A DNA stretch of 64,000 bases, taken from assembly GCA_016647705.1 (NCBI GenBank), contig CM028335.1, forward strand, positions 13,599,905 to 13,663,904. Reading direction: 5' to 3'. Below the pieces are notes generated by a model. It was given only the letters and a program-made list of their open reading frames with translations. It was not told the DNA's origin and did no database searches. The stretch comes from Eucommia ulmoides (Eukaryota > Streptophyta > Magnoliopsida > Garryales > Eucommiaceae). This document shows, in pieces, positions 11,291 to 21,699 of this stretch (position 1 is its first letter; each line of letters begins with the position of its first letter). The translations under genes were made by a program, and so were the position numbers.

Positions 11291-12682
11291 TCATTTGCAA
11301 ATTTGTTTGCGGAACCCCAACCTCTCGTTCTCCAAATCGTACTCGATGTAGAAGTTCTGCTGCTGATAATTCCCGAGGATGATCGACGGACCGGAGCTAT
11401 TTCCCCGGCCATTTACGTTATTCGTCACCAGCGTCATGCATACCACCGTATCGTCGACGAAGGAGAAGTAATCGGCCAACGGCAGCTGCATTTCGGCGCC
11501 GCCCTTGAAATGGAAGACCAATTCCGGGAACGTCACCCTTTCTTCGCCGGAGATATTGAAGCAGGGCCTCAGGCCAGATTGAGCTTCGAAGTTTAGAGAC
11601 CGGCTGTAATTTGACATTTGGTTCTCGAATTCTTTCGCTACCAAATTGTGGATCTCGCCGTCCATGAACGTTAATGTTGTCCCGGAATCGATTATGGTTC
11701 CGCCGTTTCCGTCGGCGCCGGGAACGAGGTAAGTGTAGGGAATTTTGACACCTTTGCCGCCGACGGAGATTTTACGGAGGGTGAGGTAGTAGAATTCCAG
11801 AAATGCGGCCTTTGAATTCGATGGGTTCTTGCGGAACGGCGTGTAGGAGATGCCGGATGATTTCCCGTCGCCGGAAGCAGAGCCGGACACCAAAACGAGG
11901 TCGCTGCTTTGTGGATTGTCGTCAAACCGGTGAGAAACGAGACAGTACGAGAATTTTCGGAGACCCAACTGCGACGGTAACGATTCCTGGCCACGGCCGA
12001 ACCCGACAATGCCGGCCGGCTGCCTGATGGATAAGATAGAGCAACCGACAACAAAATCACCCACTTTATTCCCAGGCAAATCCAATGTCTCCGACAGCAA
12101 TAACCCGAGAGTCAAACCCGACCCGTATACAATCTCATAGTTCGGGCAAGTCTGGGTACAGTTGTTGGACCCCCTTTCGCATCCCGGGCACCGGGATCCA
12201 ACGTCCGGACCATAGAACCACCCGCATTTCGGGTTCCGGCAGCCTAAAATTTTCGCAGAAGAAGATAATTTTGGAAGAAAAACCGATATATTTGACGAAT
12301 TGACGGTCGGAAAATTACACTGAGCGCAAATGTACCTTTGGGTGCAGGGGACCCACGTCAGGCTGCTGCCTGTATCCATCAATAAGGGTATAGACTGCGG
12401 CGGAGTGCCGAATCCCAGCGTCACAGAGTACGCGCCATAGCTCCGGGGAAAGAGCGGCGTTTTGGTGACGGAGGCGGTGGCTTTGGGTTGTTTGAGGTGG
12501 TGGGCCCTGGAGAGAGAGGCCGAGACGAAGCGGTTGAGGGCTTGTTTTGGGTCGGCGTGTGGAATTCCGGCGAAGGGTGTGAGAGAGAGTGTGACGGAGT
12601 ACGGTGAGGAAGTTGAAGAAGAAGAGATGAGGAGGAGAGAGAAAATGGAGGCGAGAGAAAGGAGGAGGAAAGGTGAAGCCAT
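11291..12682 (-). CDS. Aspartyl protease family protein (A1 family, At4g16563-like)
   Basis: This intronless gene encodes 463 residues. Residues 1-26 form a hydrophobic, serine-rich signal-peptide-like start, followed by a short prosegment. The N-lobe catalytic motif is DTGSS (103-107). The C-lobe motif is IDSGTT (331-336). The flap tyrosine is probably in EIVYGSG (about 186). A cysteine-rich insertion (C113, C119, C122, C148, C153, C165, C168, C175, C179) is of the nepenthesin-like plant type. The C-terminus ILGNYQQQNFYIEYD followed by ENERLGF (435-457) is typical. The whole length resembles probable aspartyl protease At4g16563 of Arabidopsis (about 500 residues). It is expected to be an acid endopeptidase that enters the secretory pathway; substrate unknown. 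The GC-rich open frame contrasts with its AT-rich surroundings. The ATG at 12680-12682 is the first in frame and precedes the signal peptide. I see no disabling change. Confidence 0.95.
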   Translation of the reverse strand: MASPFLLLSLASIFSLLLISSSSTSSPYSVTLSLTPFAGIPHADPKQALNRFVSASLSRAHHLKQPKATASVTKTPLFPRSYGAYSVTLGFGTPPQSIPLLMDTGSSLTWVPCTQRYICAQCNFPTVNSSNISVFLPKLSSSAKILGCRNPKCGWFYGPDVGSRCPGCERGSNNCTQTCPNYEIVYGSGLTLGLLLSETLDLPGNKVGDFVVGCSILSIRQPAGIVGFGRGQESLPSQLGLRKFSYCLVSHRFDDNPQSSDLVLVSGSASGDGKSSGISYTPFRKNPSNSKAAFLEFYYLTLRKISVGGKGVKIPYTYLVPGADGNGGTIIDSGTTLTFMDGEIHNLVAKEFENQMSNYSRSLNFEAQSGLRPCFNISGEERVTFPELVFHFKGGAEMQLPLADYFSFVDDTVVCMTLVTNNVNGRGNSSGPSIILGNYQQQNFYIEYDLENERLGFRKQICK

Positions 12683-12723
12683 TGCGTGATGAATGTGTGC
12701 GTGAGCTAATTGTCTTTGGGGAG

Positions 12724-12734
12724 GGATTTAAAGG
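12724..12734 (-). promoter_or_regulatory. TATA-like element of the protease gene
   Basis: On the minus strand cctttaaatcc lies about 45 bp before the ATG. If used, it would give a very short leader, so a more distal start is also possible. Beyond about 12749 the upstream DNA is repeat-derived, so the native promoter may be confined to this short stretch or have been replaced. Confidence 0.35.
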
Positions 12735-12748
12735 ACAAATGAAAGGGG

Positions 12749-12994
12749 ACAAACTACAACGTTACGCAAGAAATTATGGTTATATTCTTAACAAAAATAT
12801 ATTTTATATTCTTTAATTATTTACATATTTCTATATAGTCCAATAAATTTATTCATTTCAGTTTAAAGAGAACAAACTACAACGCTATGCAAAATATTTA
12901 TGGTTCTATTCTTGACAAAATACATTTTAAACTTTTTAATTATTTGCGAATTTCTATATAGTCCAATAAATTTATTCATTTCAGTTGAAATATT
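12749..12994. repeat. 123-bp tandem duplication of a TIR arm
   Basis: Two diverged units (12749-12871 and 12872-12994) each start acaaactacaacg, contain gtccaataaatttattcatt and end in cagttgaaa/cagtttaaa. Part of the unit is the outer left arm of the TIR element described next, so the arm itself was duplicated. It lies about 70-310 bp upstream of the protease start codon. Confidence 0.8.
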
Positions 12995-14074
12995 ATTAAT
13001 ATAAATGTAGTTTTAAAATTTCATTATGTTAAATTTTTCATCTAAACTAATAGAATTAGAGAGCAAAATTATCATTTTATATTTTTTTCATTTTTTTTTT
13101 CCTTTTCTTTTTTTTTTCTTCATCTTCATGAACATTTCTCTCTCCCTCTCTCCTCCTCTTCATCTAACATTTCTCTCTCTCTTCATCACCTTCTTCCGCC
13201 ACCGCAACGGACGTCGCCACCGCCCCTTCGTAACAGAGGGTGAACCACAGGAGGTTGAACCCCTAACAAAAGCGAAGACGATCGCGATTTGGATATTTAT
13301 ATTTCAATCCGTGATGTTTTTTCTCGCCACCCTCTTGGATTTCAATCGGACCACTTCCCTTTAACAGTTTGACATTAAGAGGACTCTAAATGACGTTAAC
13401 ACCCATAACTAACAGAATTTCTTCCAATTTCGTAGCATAACCAACCAATGTGTTACTTCTGAAATCTGAGGATCTGTTTGGACATCCACCCCATAACTTG
13501 AAAGACCAAAAATACAATTTTCCATAATAATATTGTTGTGATGTATATATAGATTTTCCTAAACTGAAATTAAACCGAAATACTTTTCGTTCCTCCTTAA
13601 TGCTGAAGTATACCGCGCGATATATTAGTGATATGATCATTAATTAATACTCTTATTTTTGCAAAGTGCAATTTAGCAAAAAAAAAATTATATAAAGAAA
13701 AAAAGGATTTGCACTAAAACCCAACAAGTATTCTCATTTTAGTACGAAAAAGAGAAGTAAAATTATTCTTTTACAGAGGAAATATCTCTTAAATTTATTT
13801 TTTTACAGAAGAAACGTCTCTTCTTAATTCTCAAGACTCAAAAATTATTAGGCAAAAATAAAAAGAAAAAGAAAAAAAAAATAGATTAAAAAATAAAATA
13901 TAAAATATAAAATTATTATTTTGCCTTCTAATTTTGTTAGTTTGGATGAAAAATATAACATAAGAGTCTTTTAAAATCACATTCATACTTAGAGGGTTTA
14001 AATTGAAATAAATAAATTTATTGGACTATGTAAAATTGTGCTAAGATTTGGAGGGTTTAAAATATATTTTGACC
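12913..14074. mobile_element. MULE-like TIR element with gene-leader-like core
   Basis: The left arm (12913-13075) and the reverse complement of the right arm (about 13910-14074) match over some 165 bp. Shared landmarks are caaaata.attttaaac, tagtccaataaatttatt, and tttttcatc.aaactaa followed by agaattagagagcaaaat or its counterpart. The interior holds a CT-rich tract (about 13137-13190), then ccgccaccgcaacggacg, resembling a gene leader. It also holds further AT-rich sequence. No transposase is visible. The flanking target duplication is not convincing because the flanks are T-rich. Confidence 0.65.
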
Positions 14075-14390
14075 TTTATTTTTTAGCACTCAAAAAGTAA
14101 GAATATTTATTTTTTGAAATAGTTTTTTATCCTACCAATTTATTCAATTTTTAGGACCACAATCATTTTTCTTTTTCTTTTTTTAATAAAAAATACATGA
14201 ATTGGTGTAACTATGTTTTCAATTCTCAATGATTGTTCACTGAAAAGTTCTCAACATAATTTGAAACGTTAATCCTAGATGTCATGTAATCTACCACTCA
14301 AGCCATTCGAGTTGTTTTCATAAATATTACATTTAAAAAAAAAAAAAAAAAAATTGAAAAATGCCCTTTTCAACTTATTTATAGGACTAA
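14075..14390. other. AT-rich spacer
   Basis: Nothing recognisable apart from a 20-A run near 14334-14353. Confidence 0.6.
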
Positions 14391-14391
14391 C

Positions 14392-14560
14392 ATTACCCCG
14401 GGTATTAAAACCCGGGGTTCACAACCCCGGGTACAATAATTTTTTTTTTTTTTTTTTTTTTTAGTGGGTCAATTTTTTTTTGGGTCAATTTAGAACTCGG
14501 GTACTATTCCCCGAGTACTGTTCAAACCCGGGGAACAGTAACCCGGGTGTACTGTTTAAA
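14392..14560. repeat. Cluster of CCCGGG palindromes
   Basis: Within about 170 bp there are six or more copies of accccgggt-like words (accccgggtat, acccggggttc, accccgggtac, actcgggtac, ccccgagtac, acccggggaac, acccgggtgt), separated by a long T run. They form several possible hairpins in an otherwise AT-rich region. Function unknown. Confidence 0.75.
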
Positions 14561-14659
14561 AAAAACAAAAACAAATGACAAGTTAAATTACTTAATATTT
14601 TTCGGCAAATTTGAATTAATTATCGGTGATCTATCGATATTTTAAATAAATTCAATTTT

Positions 14660-15130
14660 TTTGTGCATAAATTACGTAAAACACTCCATAATACTTTTTA
14701 CAACACTAAAAATGAACAAATGAATTATTTTTAAAAAATCGTCAAAGTTGGCCAGATGAGTTGTTTCGATTACGGCGTAATTTTTTCGTTAATTTGGAGT
14801 TAACCAAAAATGGCTTATTCATAACAGAAATTAACCCAATTTTTTGTGTATACAAACTATGTTCATAACACTACATAATAAAACTTAGAACGCTAAAAAC
14901 GAATTAATAAATAATTTTTAAATATTCGTCAAAATTGATCGGATGAGTTGTTTTGATGACGATGCAGTTTTTTTTTAAACTTTAACTTAATAAAATATGG
15001 TCTATTCATAACAGAAAACGAACCTATTTTTTTAATACAAATTACGTTCATAACACTAAATAATAAAATCGAGAACGCTAAAAACAGATTAGTGAATTAT
15101 TTTTAAATTCGTTTGACAATTTTATACGTC
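14660..15130. repeat. About 187-bp tandem repeat, roughly 2.5 units
   Basis: Each unit starts near (a)caaattacgttcataacac (about 14664, 14856 and 15043), followed by taataaaa..agaacgctaaaaac, aattatttttaaat, a cgtcaaa block and a gatgagttgttt block. The third unit is partial. The units are well diverged, so it is old. Confidence 0.7.
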
Positions 15131-16180
15131 GTACATTTTCAAAAAAATAAATTAATTCCATTTTTCTACTATATCTAACCATTAATAGCTTTCCATGTAT
15201 GCTTGTGTTTCTTTACCTAGACTAAAACCATCGAAACCCTAGACTGAAACCGTCAAAACTCCACAAACTTTGCTTCTCAAAAAAATATTAAGTGGCAAAA
15301 ACAAAAGAAGGTCAAAGGACAATTTCGAGAAAGAGGAGATCGCTTGTGATATCCCCCTAAAAAGAACATTTTTGACTACTGTAAACCGTCATTTTTCTAT
15401 GTGAACCTTCGTTTTCAAATGTCCCTTAAAATAACCATTGTGATTAATGTGAATATTTACTCATCTATTTTGAAAAACATTTAAAATTCACAAACTTGAA
15501 GTTGTGTGCACATTCACAATATAGGCTATCGCATGATGAAAGTCGAACACATTATCCATATTATTGTTTGTTCTTACGTTATGAGTGTAGACATTTGATG
15601 TTCTCCGCTTATAAATACATTTGATTAGTGTGAACATTCGTTTGTCTATATTTCACATTTAATGTTGTTTGGCTTGTAGTTTGTGAACATCACATTTGGT
15701 TGTCAATTCCAAGACTTATAACCTAGTAGAAATTTAGTTTATCTTTCTTATGGAAGATTTAGAGTTTAACTTTCTCTTCCAAGTATAAAATAAATAAATA
15801 AATAAATAGAAAAAAAAAACAAAAAACAATTGGTTGTTACATAACAAACACAATGCCCACATTATCTTTGTGTTTTTATATTGTGAATATTCATAGTCGA
15901 TGTCCTCCTCGTATGAATATTCACCTGTCTATGTGAATATAATCACTTGCGATACTCCCTAAGAGAAAGTTTTGATTAATGCAAATATTTAATTGTTTCT
16001 AGAACGTTCATTATCGCTTATTCCTAAACAATGGTTTTAATTTTCTCTCCCTCTTAAGATTAATCAAATGAAAATCATCACAAAAGGGCTTCAAATGAAT
16101 CATTGAAGGATAGGTTACTAAAGGACTTCTTCATAAAATCTGAAAGTTTTTCAATGCCTCGGTCATAGACGAAAGAGGCG
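15131..16180. other. Repeat-derived spacer with gtgaacattc motif
   Basis: No gene is seen. About 15390-15970 reiterates gtgaa(c/t)attc, the reverse complement of the gaacattcac words in the element at 700-2521, so the two may derive from the same repeat family in opposite orientation. Confidence 0.45.
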
Positions 16181-16190
16181 ATTTAACAAT

Positions 16191-17198
16191 GGGAAAATTA
16201 CCAATTACTCCAAAAATAAAATAAAATTATTTACCGCTTACTTCCATCAACTTTTTTTTGCACCGATTACTCCCGTCAACACTTTTTTCTTGCATTAATT
16301 GGTCCCGTTTTCAAAAATGGGGAAGAATGAGTTTACCGAAATGCCCTCCCGTGAATTTCATATCGATAAGGAAAGTCGTCAAACTGGTACACTACCGCCA
16401 TCAACCGCCGGCCGCCGGTTGCCGGTTACCGGTTGCCGCCGCCGGTCGGCGCCGCCCCTCCCATAAATTATAGTTTTCACCCCAAACTTTATGACTTTTT
16501 ATCACTTTCTATATGTTCCCAAAAAAATAAAAAATAAAAAATCTTGATTTTAGAATAAAATCATTACCAAACGTGATGTAAACACAAGAGAACAATTAAT
16601 ATTATATTCAACATTTACAGATATTGAATGTAACATCTACAAGTGTTCAATATAATATCATATAGATTTTACTCTGTATACAAAAACAAAAAAACAATGG
16701 ATGTTACATTCAACATATACATGTGGTAAATGTTACATTCAACATCCACATGAGTTATATTTTGGTCAGAAAAAAGATAATATACTAAAAAAAATAAAAA
16801 ATAAAATACAATTGATGTTATATTCAACACTTACAGGTTTTGAATGTTACATTCAACATTCATATGAGGGGTATTTTAGTCAGAAAAATATAGCATCATA
16901 TAAAGTAAAAATAAAAAAAATAAAAAACACAATTGATGTTACATTCAACACCCACAAGTGTTGAATGTTACATTCGACATCCACATAAGGGATATTTTGG
17001 TCAAAAAAAGATATCATCATAAAAAAATAAATAAATAAATAAACAATTGATGTTGCATTCAACACCCATAATTGTTAAATGTTACATTTTGAGAAGTATT
17101 TTGATCAAAAAAGACAAAAGGAGTTATTGATGTAAAAAAAAAGTGATGAGAATAATTGGTTATTTTTTTCGTATTTTGGGACTAAATGGTGCATGCCC
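16191..17198. mobile_element. MULE (non-autonomous) with perfect 9-bp target duplication
   Basis: The element is flanked by TTTAACAAT at 16182-16190 and 17199-17207, a perfect 9-bp duplication as Mutator-like elements make. The left end (gggaaaattaccaattactc) and the reverse complement of the right end (gggcatgcaccatttagtcc) begin inverted repeats. These continue for roughly 90 bp with shared aaaataa.., acttttttttt.ca and tactcc phrases. The interior has a GC-rich patch of ccgccggttgccgg words (16395-16465) and then a minisatellite. No transposase. Confidence 0.85.
16600..17130. repeat. Minisatellite, about 115-120 bp units, about 4.5 copies
   Basis: Each unit has aattgatgttacattcaaca, a short cacccacaag-type spacer, then tgttgaatgttacattc, so each is itself an inverted repeat able to form a hairpin. 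This is followed by cacat(a/g)agg..tattttggtcag and an A-rich linker. The units differ mostly by point changes and A-run length. The array lies wholly inside the MULE. Confidence 0.8.
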
Positions 17199-17300
17199 TT
17201 TAACAATTTGATTGAACAAGGTGTCCTCAAAAGCATTTTCAGCGTCCACGGTAGCGACGCTCGTACATATCTCTATTTCAGGCCTTCACATTAATAAAAA

Positions 17301-17516
17301 ACATAACGACCAATAGGATTTTCAAAGGTTCCATAGAATTAATCGTTAATGTTAACAGAAAACAGAAATAAATTTGAACTGTTAAAAGAAAAAGCCAAGA
17401 ACATGAAAACATAACGACCAATAGGATTTTCAAAGGTTCCATAGAATTAATCGTTAATGTTAACAGAAAACAGAAATAAATTTGAACTGTTAAAAGAAAA
17501 AGCCAAGAACATGAAA
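17301..17516. repeat. Perfect 108-bp tandem duplication
   Basis: Bases 17301-17408 and 17409-17516 appear identical, starting acataacgaccaatagg and ending caagaacatgaaa. Identity in a region of otherwise diverged repeats suggests a recent duplication, or an assembly artefact. Confidence 0.9.
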
Positions 17517-17922
17517 GCCCCTACTTTTTGTCTGTTTGTTGTCTTTCTCTTCTATCGAAAAGGGAATTAAAAGTCATGATTATGAGACTATTAGTTTTGC
17601 GATCTGCAAATTTTGATGAGGGATATATAGTATGTAGTCAGCGAGTATATAAATATAAGCACAATCGCGATAAACCAAAACCCAAAAAAAGAGAATAATT
17701 TAGGAAGAAGACCTCAACTCAAAGATATGAAGGTGGATTTTGCAGGCTCCTATGTTAATATTTTTTCTTCATTGATTCACAATGGTTGAATGTGTTGAGG
17801 ATAAACCTATAGACAATCTTAGTTGAACTTGTTTCTATTAATAATCTCAAACAAATAATAAAATGTATTTTGATATTATTTAATTGTATCATTGTTGTTG
17901 TAGACCTTAGATACTAAGTTAA
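17517..17922. other. Spacer left of the Ty3/gypsy element
   Basis: No gene is recognised. This is the left flank into which the large retrotransposon inserted; it should continue at 29614. Confidence 0.5.
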
Positions 17923-18207
17923 TGTAAGACCCAAAATTCCGCGAACGCATATTCATTAATCGTATTTTAGAACATTTAGAAAATACGGGGTGAAAATGTG
18001 TCATTTAATATCCAAATTAAAAGTTTAGGGGTTAGTTAACAATTTTAGAAACATTCATTTCAAACTTTGGGATTTAAATTGTCATTTAAGTTCTCAAGTC
18101 AAAAAATTGTAGGGGTGAACTTATAATTTTAAGAACATTAAATTTTGAATAGGGTTAAAATGTCAACTTAAAGAAAGTTAGGGGAGGATAATGTAATTTG
18201 AAAAAAA

Positions 18208-18210
18208 TTA

Positions 18211-18247
<37 letters not shown>
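18208..18247. repeat. (TA)n microsatellite in the 5' LTR
   Basis: The corresponding place in the 3' LTR has a longer (TA)n(CA)n(TA)n compound run at 26862-26938, so the locus has changed since insertion. Confidence 0.9.
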
Positions 18248-18251
<4 letters not shown>

Positions 18252-19926
18252 GTTGGCAGGATCAAAAACCAAAACAGAGAGAGAGGGGATCGACGTGGCA
18301 AGCAATAGGATCAATTTACACTACCATTTTCATGCATATATATACACATTTCATTTCAATCCCACTACTGAAAAATAGAAGGAGAAATCTAGAAGCAAAG
18401 AGAAGAGAGAGGGAGATTCGGCGGTGTCGTTGGGTTGCCGGCGGTGTGGGGGAGTCTGAGCGTCGTTGTTTCTCCGGTGTGGGTGTGTGTGCGTGTCGTT
18501 GTCGTTCATTTAGTGATCGTTGCCGGTGTGTGCGCTGCCGTCATTCGGTGAGCGTTTTGCGTGCTGCTGCTGCTACTCTGTGTGTGATCGGTGTAAGGTA
18601 ATCGGTGGTGTGGCGTCACCATCCGATCCGATTGGGTGTGTTTTGATGTCTGTGCATGTGTTCGTCGTGTATGTGTGTGGGTCGTCACTGTTCTTCCATT
18701 GTAGGGGGTGAAGGAGTCGTTGGTGGTATGGGTGGTCGTCGGCTGCGTCGTTAGGCCGCCCACGAAGTGTGTATGTGTGTGTGCCATCGTGTGCTGCTGT
18801 GTGTTTGTGTGTGCCGTTTGTTTGGTTGTTTCGTTGTCTAGGGTGAATATTTCGGTATGTGTGGGTTGTTCGTGGCAGTCAAGTCAGTGTGTGTGTCATT
18901 GTCGATTAGTTTGGCCGGCGGTGAGTGAGAGTTAGATAGAAAGAGCTTGTCGACGACGAGAATTTCAAAACAGATACAGAAATGTAGAATGGGTGTGTGA
19001 TCGGAGTAGGGTGGCCGGCGGTGAGTGAGAGTTAGGAGAGAGAGAGGTTCGGCCGGTGAAGGTGGGGCGGTGAGGCGAGAATCAGCACCCAGAAACCGCA
19101 AAGCAGAAACAAAAGAAGAAGAAGAGGAGCGAAGCAGAGGCAGAACGACGAGGAGTGTTCACTGCAGCGGTAGAGCATCACCTAGGCGATGAGGTTCAGC
19201 AAGGCAGGAGGGAAAAAAAAAGAAAAAAGAAGAAAAAGAAAAATAAAAGGAAATAAAAAAATAAAAAAATAAAATCCAAAATCCAACCTTTCGGCGAGCG
19301 ATTTGGAAACAGTTAAAATTTTAATCGGTTATTATTTTCGTTAAATTAAATTATTAGTATTAAAAATTCTTGCAATCGTAACAACAATTTTTGTAACCGG
19401 AATAATATTTATATAATCGTAAATTTCAAATAGTTTTGGTAAAGTGGAATATTAACGTAGAGAAATGGGCAAAAATAACAAATTTTGCATAACTAAATTT
19501 GGGGGATGGGAAACATGAGATTAGGGCCTGTATTGCACGTTAGATTATTTTAAAGTAAAATATTAATTTAGGTCTATCGTTGTTAGGTTTACAGGTGCCA
19601 GTGTCCCAGTAGGTTCTGGATAGTGACGTTTTTTGCGGTGCGAAAAACGAGGTGAGTGTACTATTTTCTATATAAATATACGAAGTTTATTTTTGTATAA
19701 ATTGTGAAAAACGTGCTTATTTAAAAATGGACGTATTTTTAACTTATATGGATCAAGTGGCTTTGGTGATAAAAATGGAAAAATGATTTTTGGATCATGT
19801 TGGTTTTAAAGGTGGAAAAAAAAAAGATTTTTAGATCGTGTTGGTTTTAAAGGTGGGAAAATGGAATTTTGGATCGAGTCAGTTTGTAAGTTGGAGAGTG
19901 ATGTTTGGTCCGACTGTGCTATAGTT

Positions 19927-20085
19927 TGTTTCCGTAAGGGATGTGGATATTCTTCCTATAAGATATGTGGATTTTCTTCCTGTAAGAGATGTAAATTTTC
20001 TTCCCGTAAGGGATATGGATATTCTTCCCGTAAGGGATGTGGATTTTCTTCTCGTAAGGGATGTAAATTTTCTTCCCATTATGCG
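19927..20085. repeat. 24-bp minisatellite in the 5' LTR (about 6 units)
   Basis: The unit is cgtaagggatgtgga followed by ttttcttcc. About six full units plus a degenerate one are present, several diverged. The 3' LTR carries about four more uniform units at 28653-28755. Confidence 0.85.
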
Positions 20086-20968
20086 GATATAACTTACGGG
20101 ATGTGGATTGACTCGTCAGGAGTGCAAATCTGGCGAATAGTACGGTACCGTTGTAATTTCTGATCGTGAGGTAAAACTATCCTATAACTAGTAGGAGAGT
20201 GGTGTGGAGTATTTTATTATATGACGAGATGTTTGGCTTGGTTGATTTAGGACATTTGGATTGGGTGGATTTAAAATGGTTGGGTGTGGTTGATTTAAAA
20301 TGTCGGGATTGGGTATCTTAAGTATATATTGGTTTATTTAATTAGTGATAGGGAAACTGGATTTCTGTACAGTATGGGATTATATTATATTTGTATTGGA
20401 TGTTTTTAAATACATTATTTCGTTACATTGGTGATAGTGGAGAACTAGTTTCGAATATGGTGTGCGATATACGGTATTATTGTTATATTATTTCATTGGT
20501 GGCACTGGAACTGGGTGTGTGATTATATAATATTATATTTCAAACGTGATGTTATTTACTTATACTTACTCCATGAAATGTTTTTATTATGAAGACAGTA
20601 CACCGACAAAATTTTTTGGTTTCAAGTACCGCGGCTAGGAGTTGGCCCACTACTGGCACTAGGGAGAGTCCGGAGGTAGTGTCGTATTGGAGGTGAGTTG
20701 GTCAGTCGGGAACCGTGGATGGTTCAAGTATTTTGGTGTTTTTTTTTATTGTAGATTTTCGGGACGGGTGTGCTGCTCCCAAATTCTTGGAACAGGTATA
20801 TATATATATATATATTATTTTATTTTATTTTTGAGGAAAAATTTTACAGTAGCGCGGGTGTGTATGTATATCTATATGTTGGGATATTCGTGGATTAATC
20901 CGGTAACGTCAGGTCGACGTCATGCCCGGCCTCGGGAGACGGGTGCCCGAGGTGGGGTGTGACATTTG

Positions 20969-20985
20969 TGGTATCAGAGTTTAGG
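20969..20985 (+). other. Primer-binding site (tRNA-iMet type)
   Basis: The sequence tggtatcagagtttagg begins four bases after the 5' LTR. Its first 11 bases match the complement of the plant initiator tRNA-Met 3' end (TGGTATCAGAGC), the usual primer site of this clade. Confidence 0.85.
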
Positions 20986-21699
20986 TTATAGGTTCTGTAG
21001 ACATGTCAGTTGGTCGAGCCAGTGGTGGACCATGAGATAGGGTGTCGATAGGTAGATTTAGCACGTGAGTGACAGTTATCGCATTGCATTAGATAGTGCA
21101 TTGGCATCATGCATTGTTGTTTGTCTTGTTGGCAATTAGTGTGTGCGACGTAGTTGTGATACTACTAATTGGTGGATTGGGTGGTGCTAACGGTAGTAGT
21201 GAAGGATGGATTACGATTGTAGGGGGGGGTGCTAGTAGTCTTAAATATTAAATTATAACCAATATGTAATTGTATTCGTATTACTTGACATTTGGATTCT
21301 ATTATAGCGTACGACATCCAAGGGTGTGCATAAAACTGCCTTCTAGGCAATACTAAGGGGAAATCTTGTAATTTTATTGAAGGAAGAATTCATATTTTTG
21401 AAACAGGAGAAGATAACTATTCTGTAGTATGAAATCAAATTCGATATTTAATTCAGATTTGCTCCGAATTTGGTGAAAACGGAAGAGGCAAGATGTAGAC
21501 GATTCCATAAAGGATTTATTTCACAATACGTTCTAGGTTGACGGACATGCAAAATTAAAAGTTATGCGGAAATTAATAAACGCAGTGAAATTAATAGAGG
21601 ATGATGTGTAGGAAGCAGCCGAAAATAGTGAGTCAGTGTTAATAGATAGCCTGTATACAGACAGTCCGTTCTGAGTTGGTGATAGAGAATTATTGGTAG

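Larger units (their letters stand above)
17923..20964 (+). repeat. 5' LTR of the Tekay-like element
   Basis: The LTR is 3042 bp with TG..CA ends. In order it holds an AT-rich head, a (TA)n run at about 18210-18247, a TATA/leader-like stretch (tatatatacacatttcatt, about 18335) and a long GT-rich segment (18470-18900). These are followed by a purine-rich tract, an internal 24-bp repeat array (19927-20085) and a GC-rich end. The GT-rich segment creates open frames with no protein similarity. Confidence 0.93.

Noticed and set aside
11692-12752. Several overlapping frames on both strands across the protease
   Set aside because: They are shadows of the GC-rich protease gene; only the 463-residue frame has family motifs.
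13026-13364. 112-codon frame with a hydrophobic start
   Set aside because: It lies in the arm and CT-rich core of a TIR element; composition-driven and without a domain.
18332-18935. Cysteine/valine-rich frames in the LTR
   Set aside because: They arise from GT-rich LTR DNA, recur in altered form in the 3' LTR (27216-27656) and lack any domain.
19927-20085. Regularly spaced 24-bp repeats resembling a CRISPR array
   Set aside because: They are directly abutting units without spacers, in a plant LTR, and diverged; this is a minisatellite.
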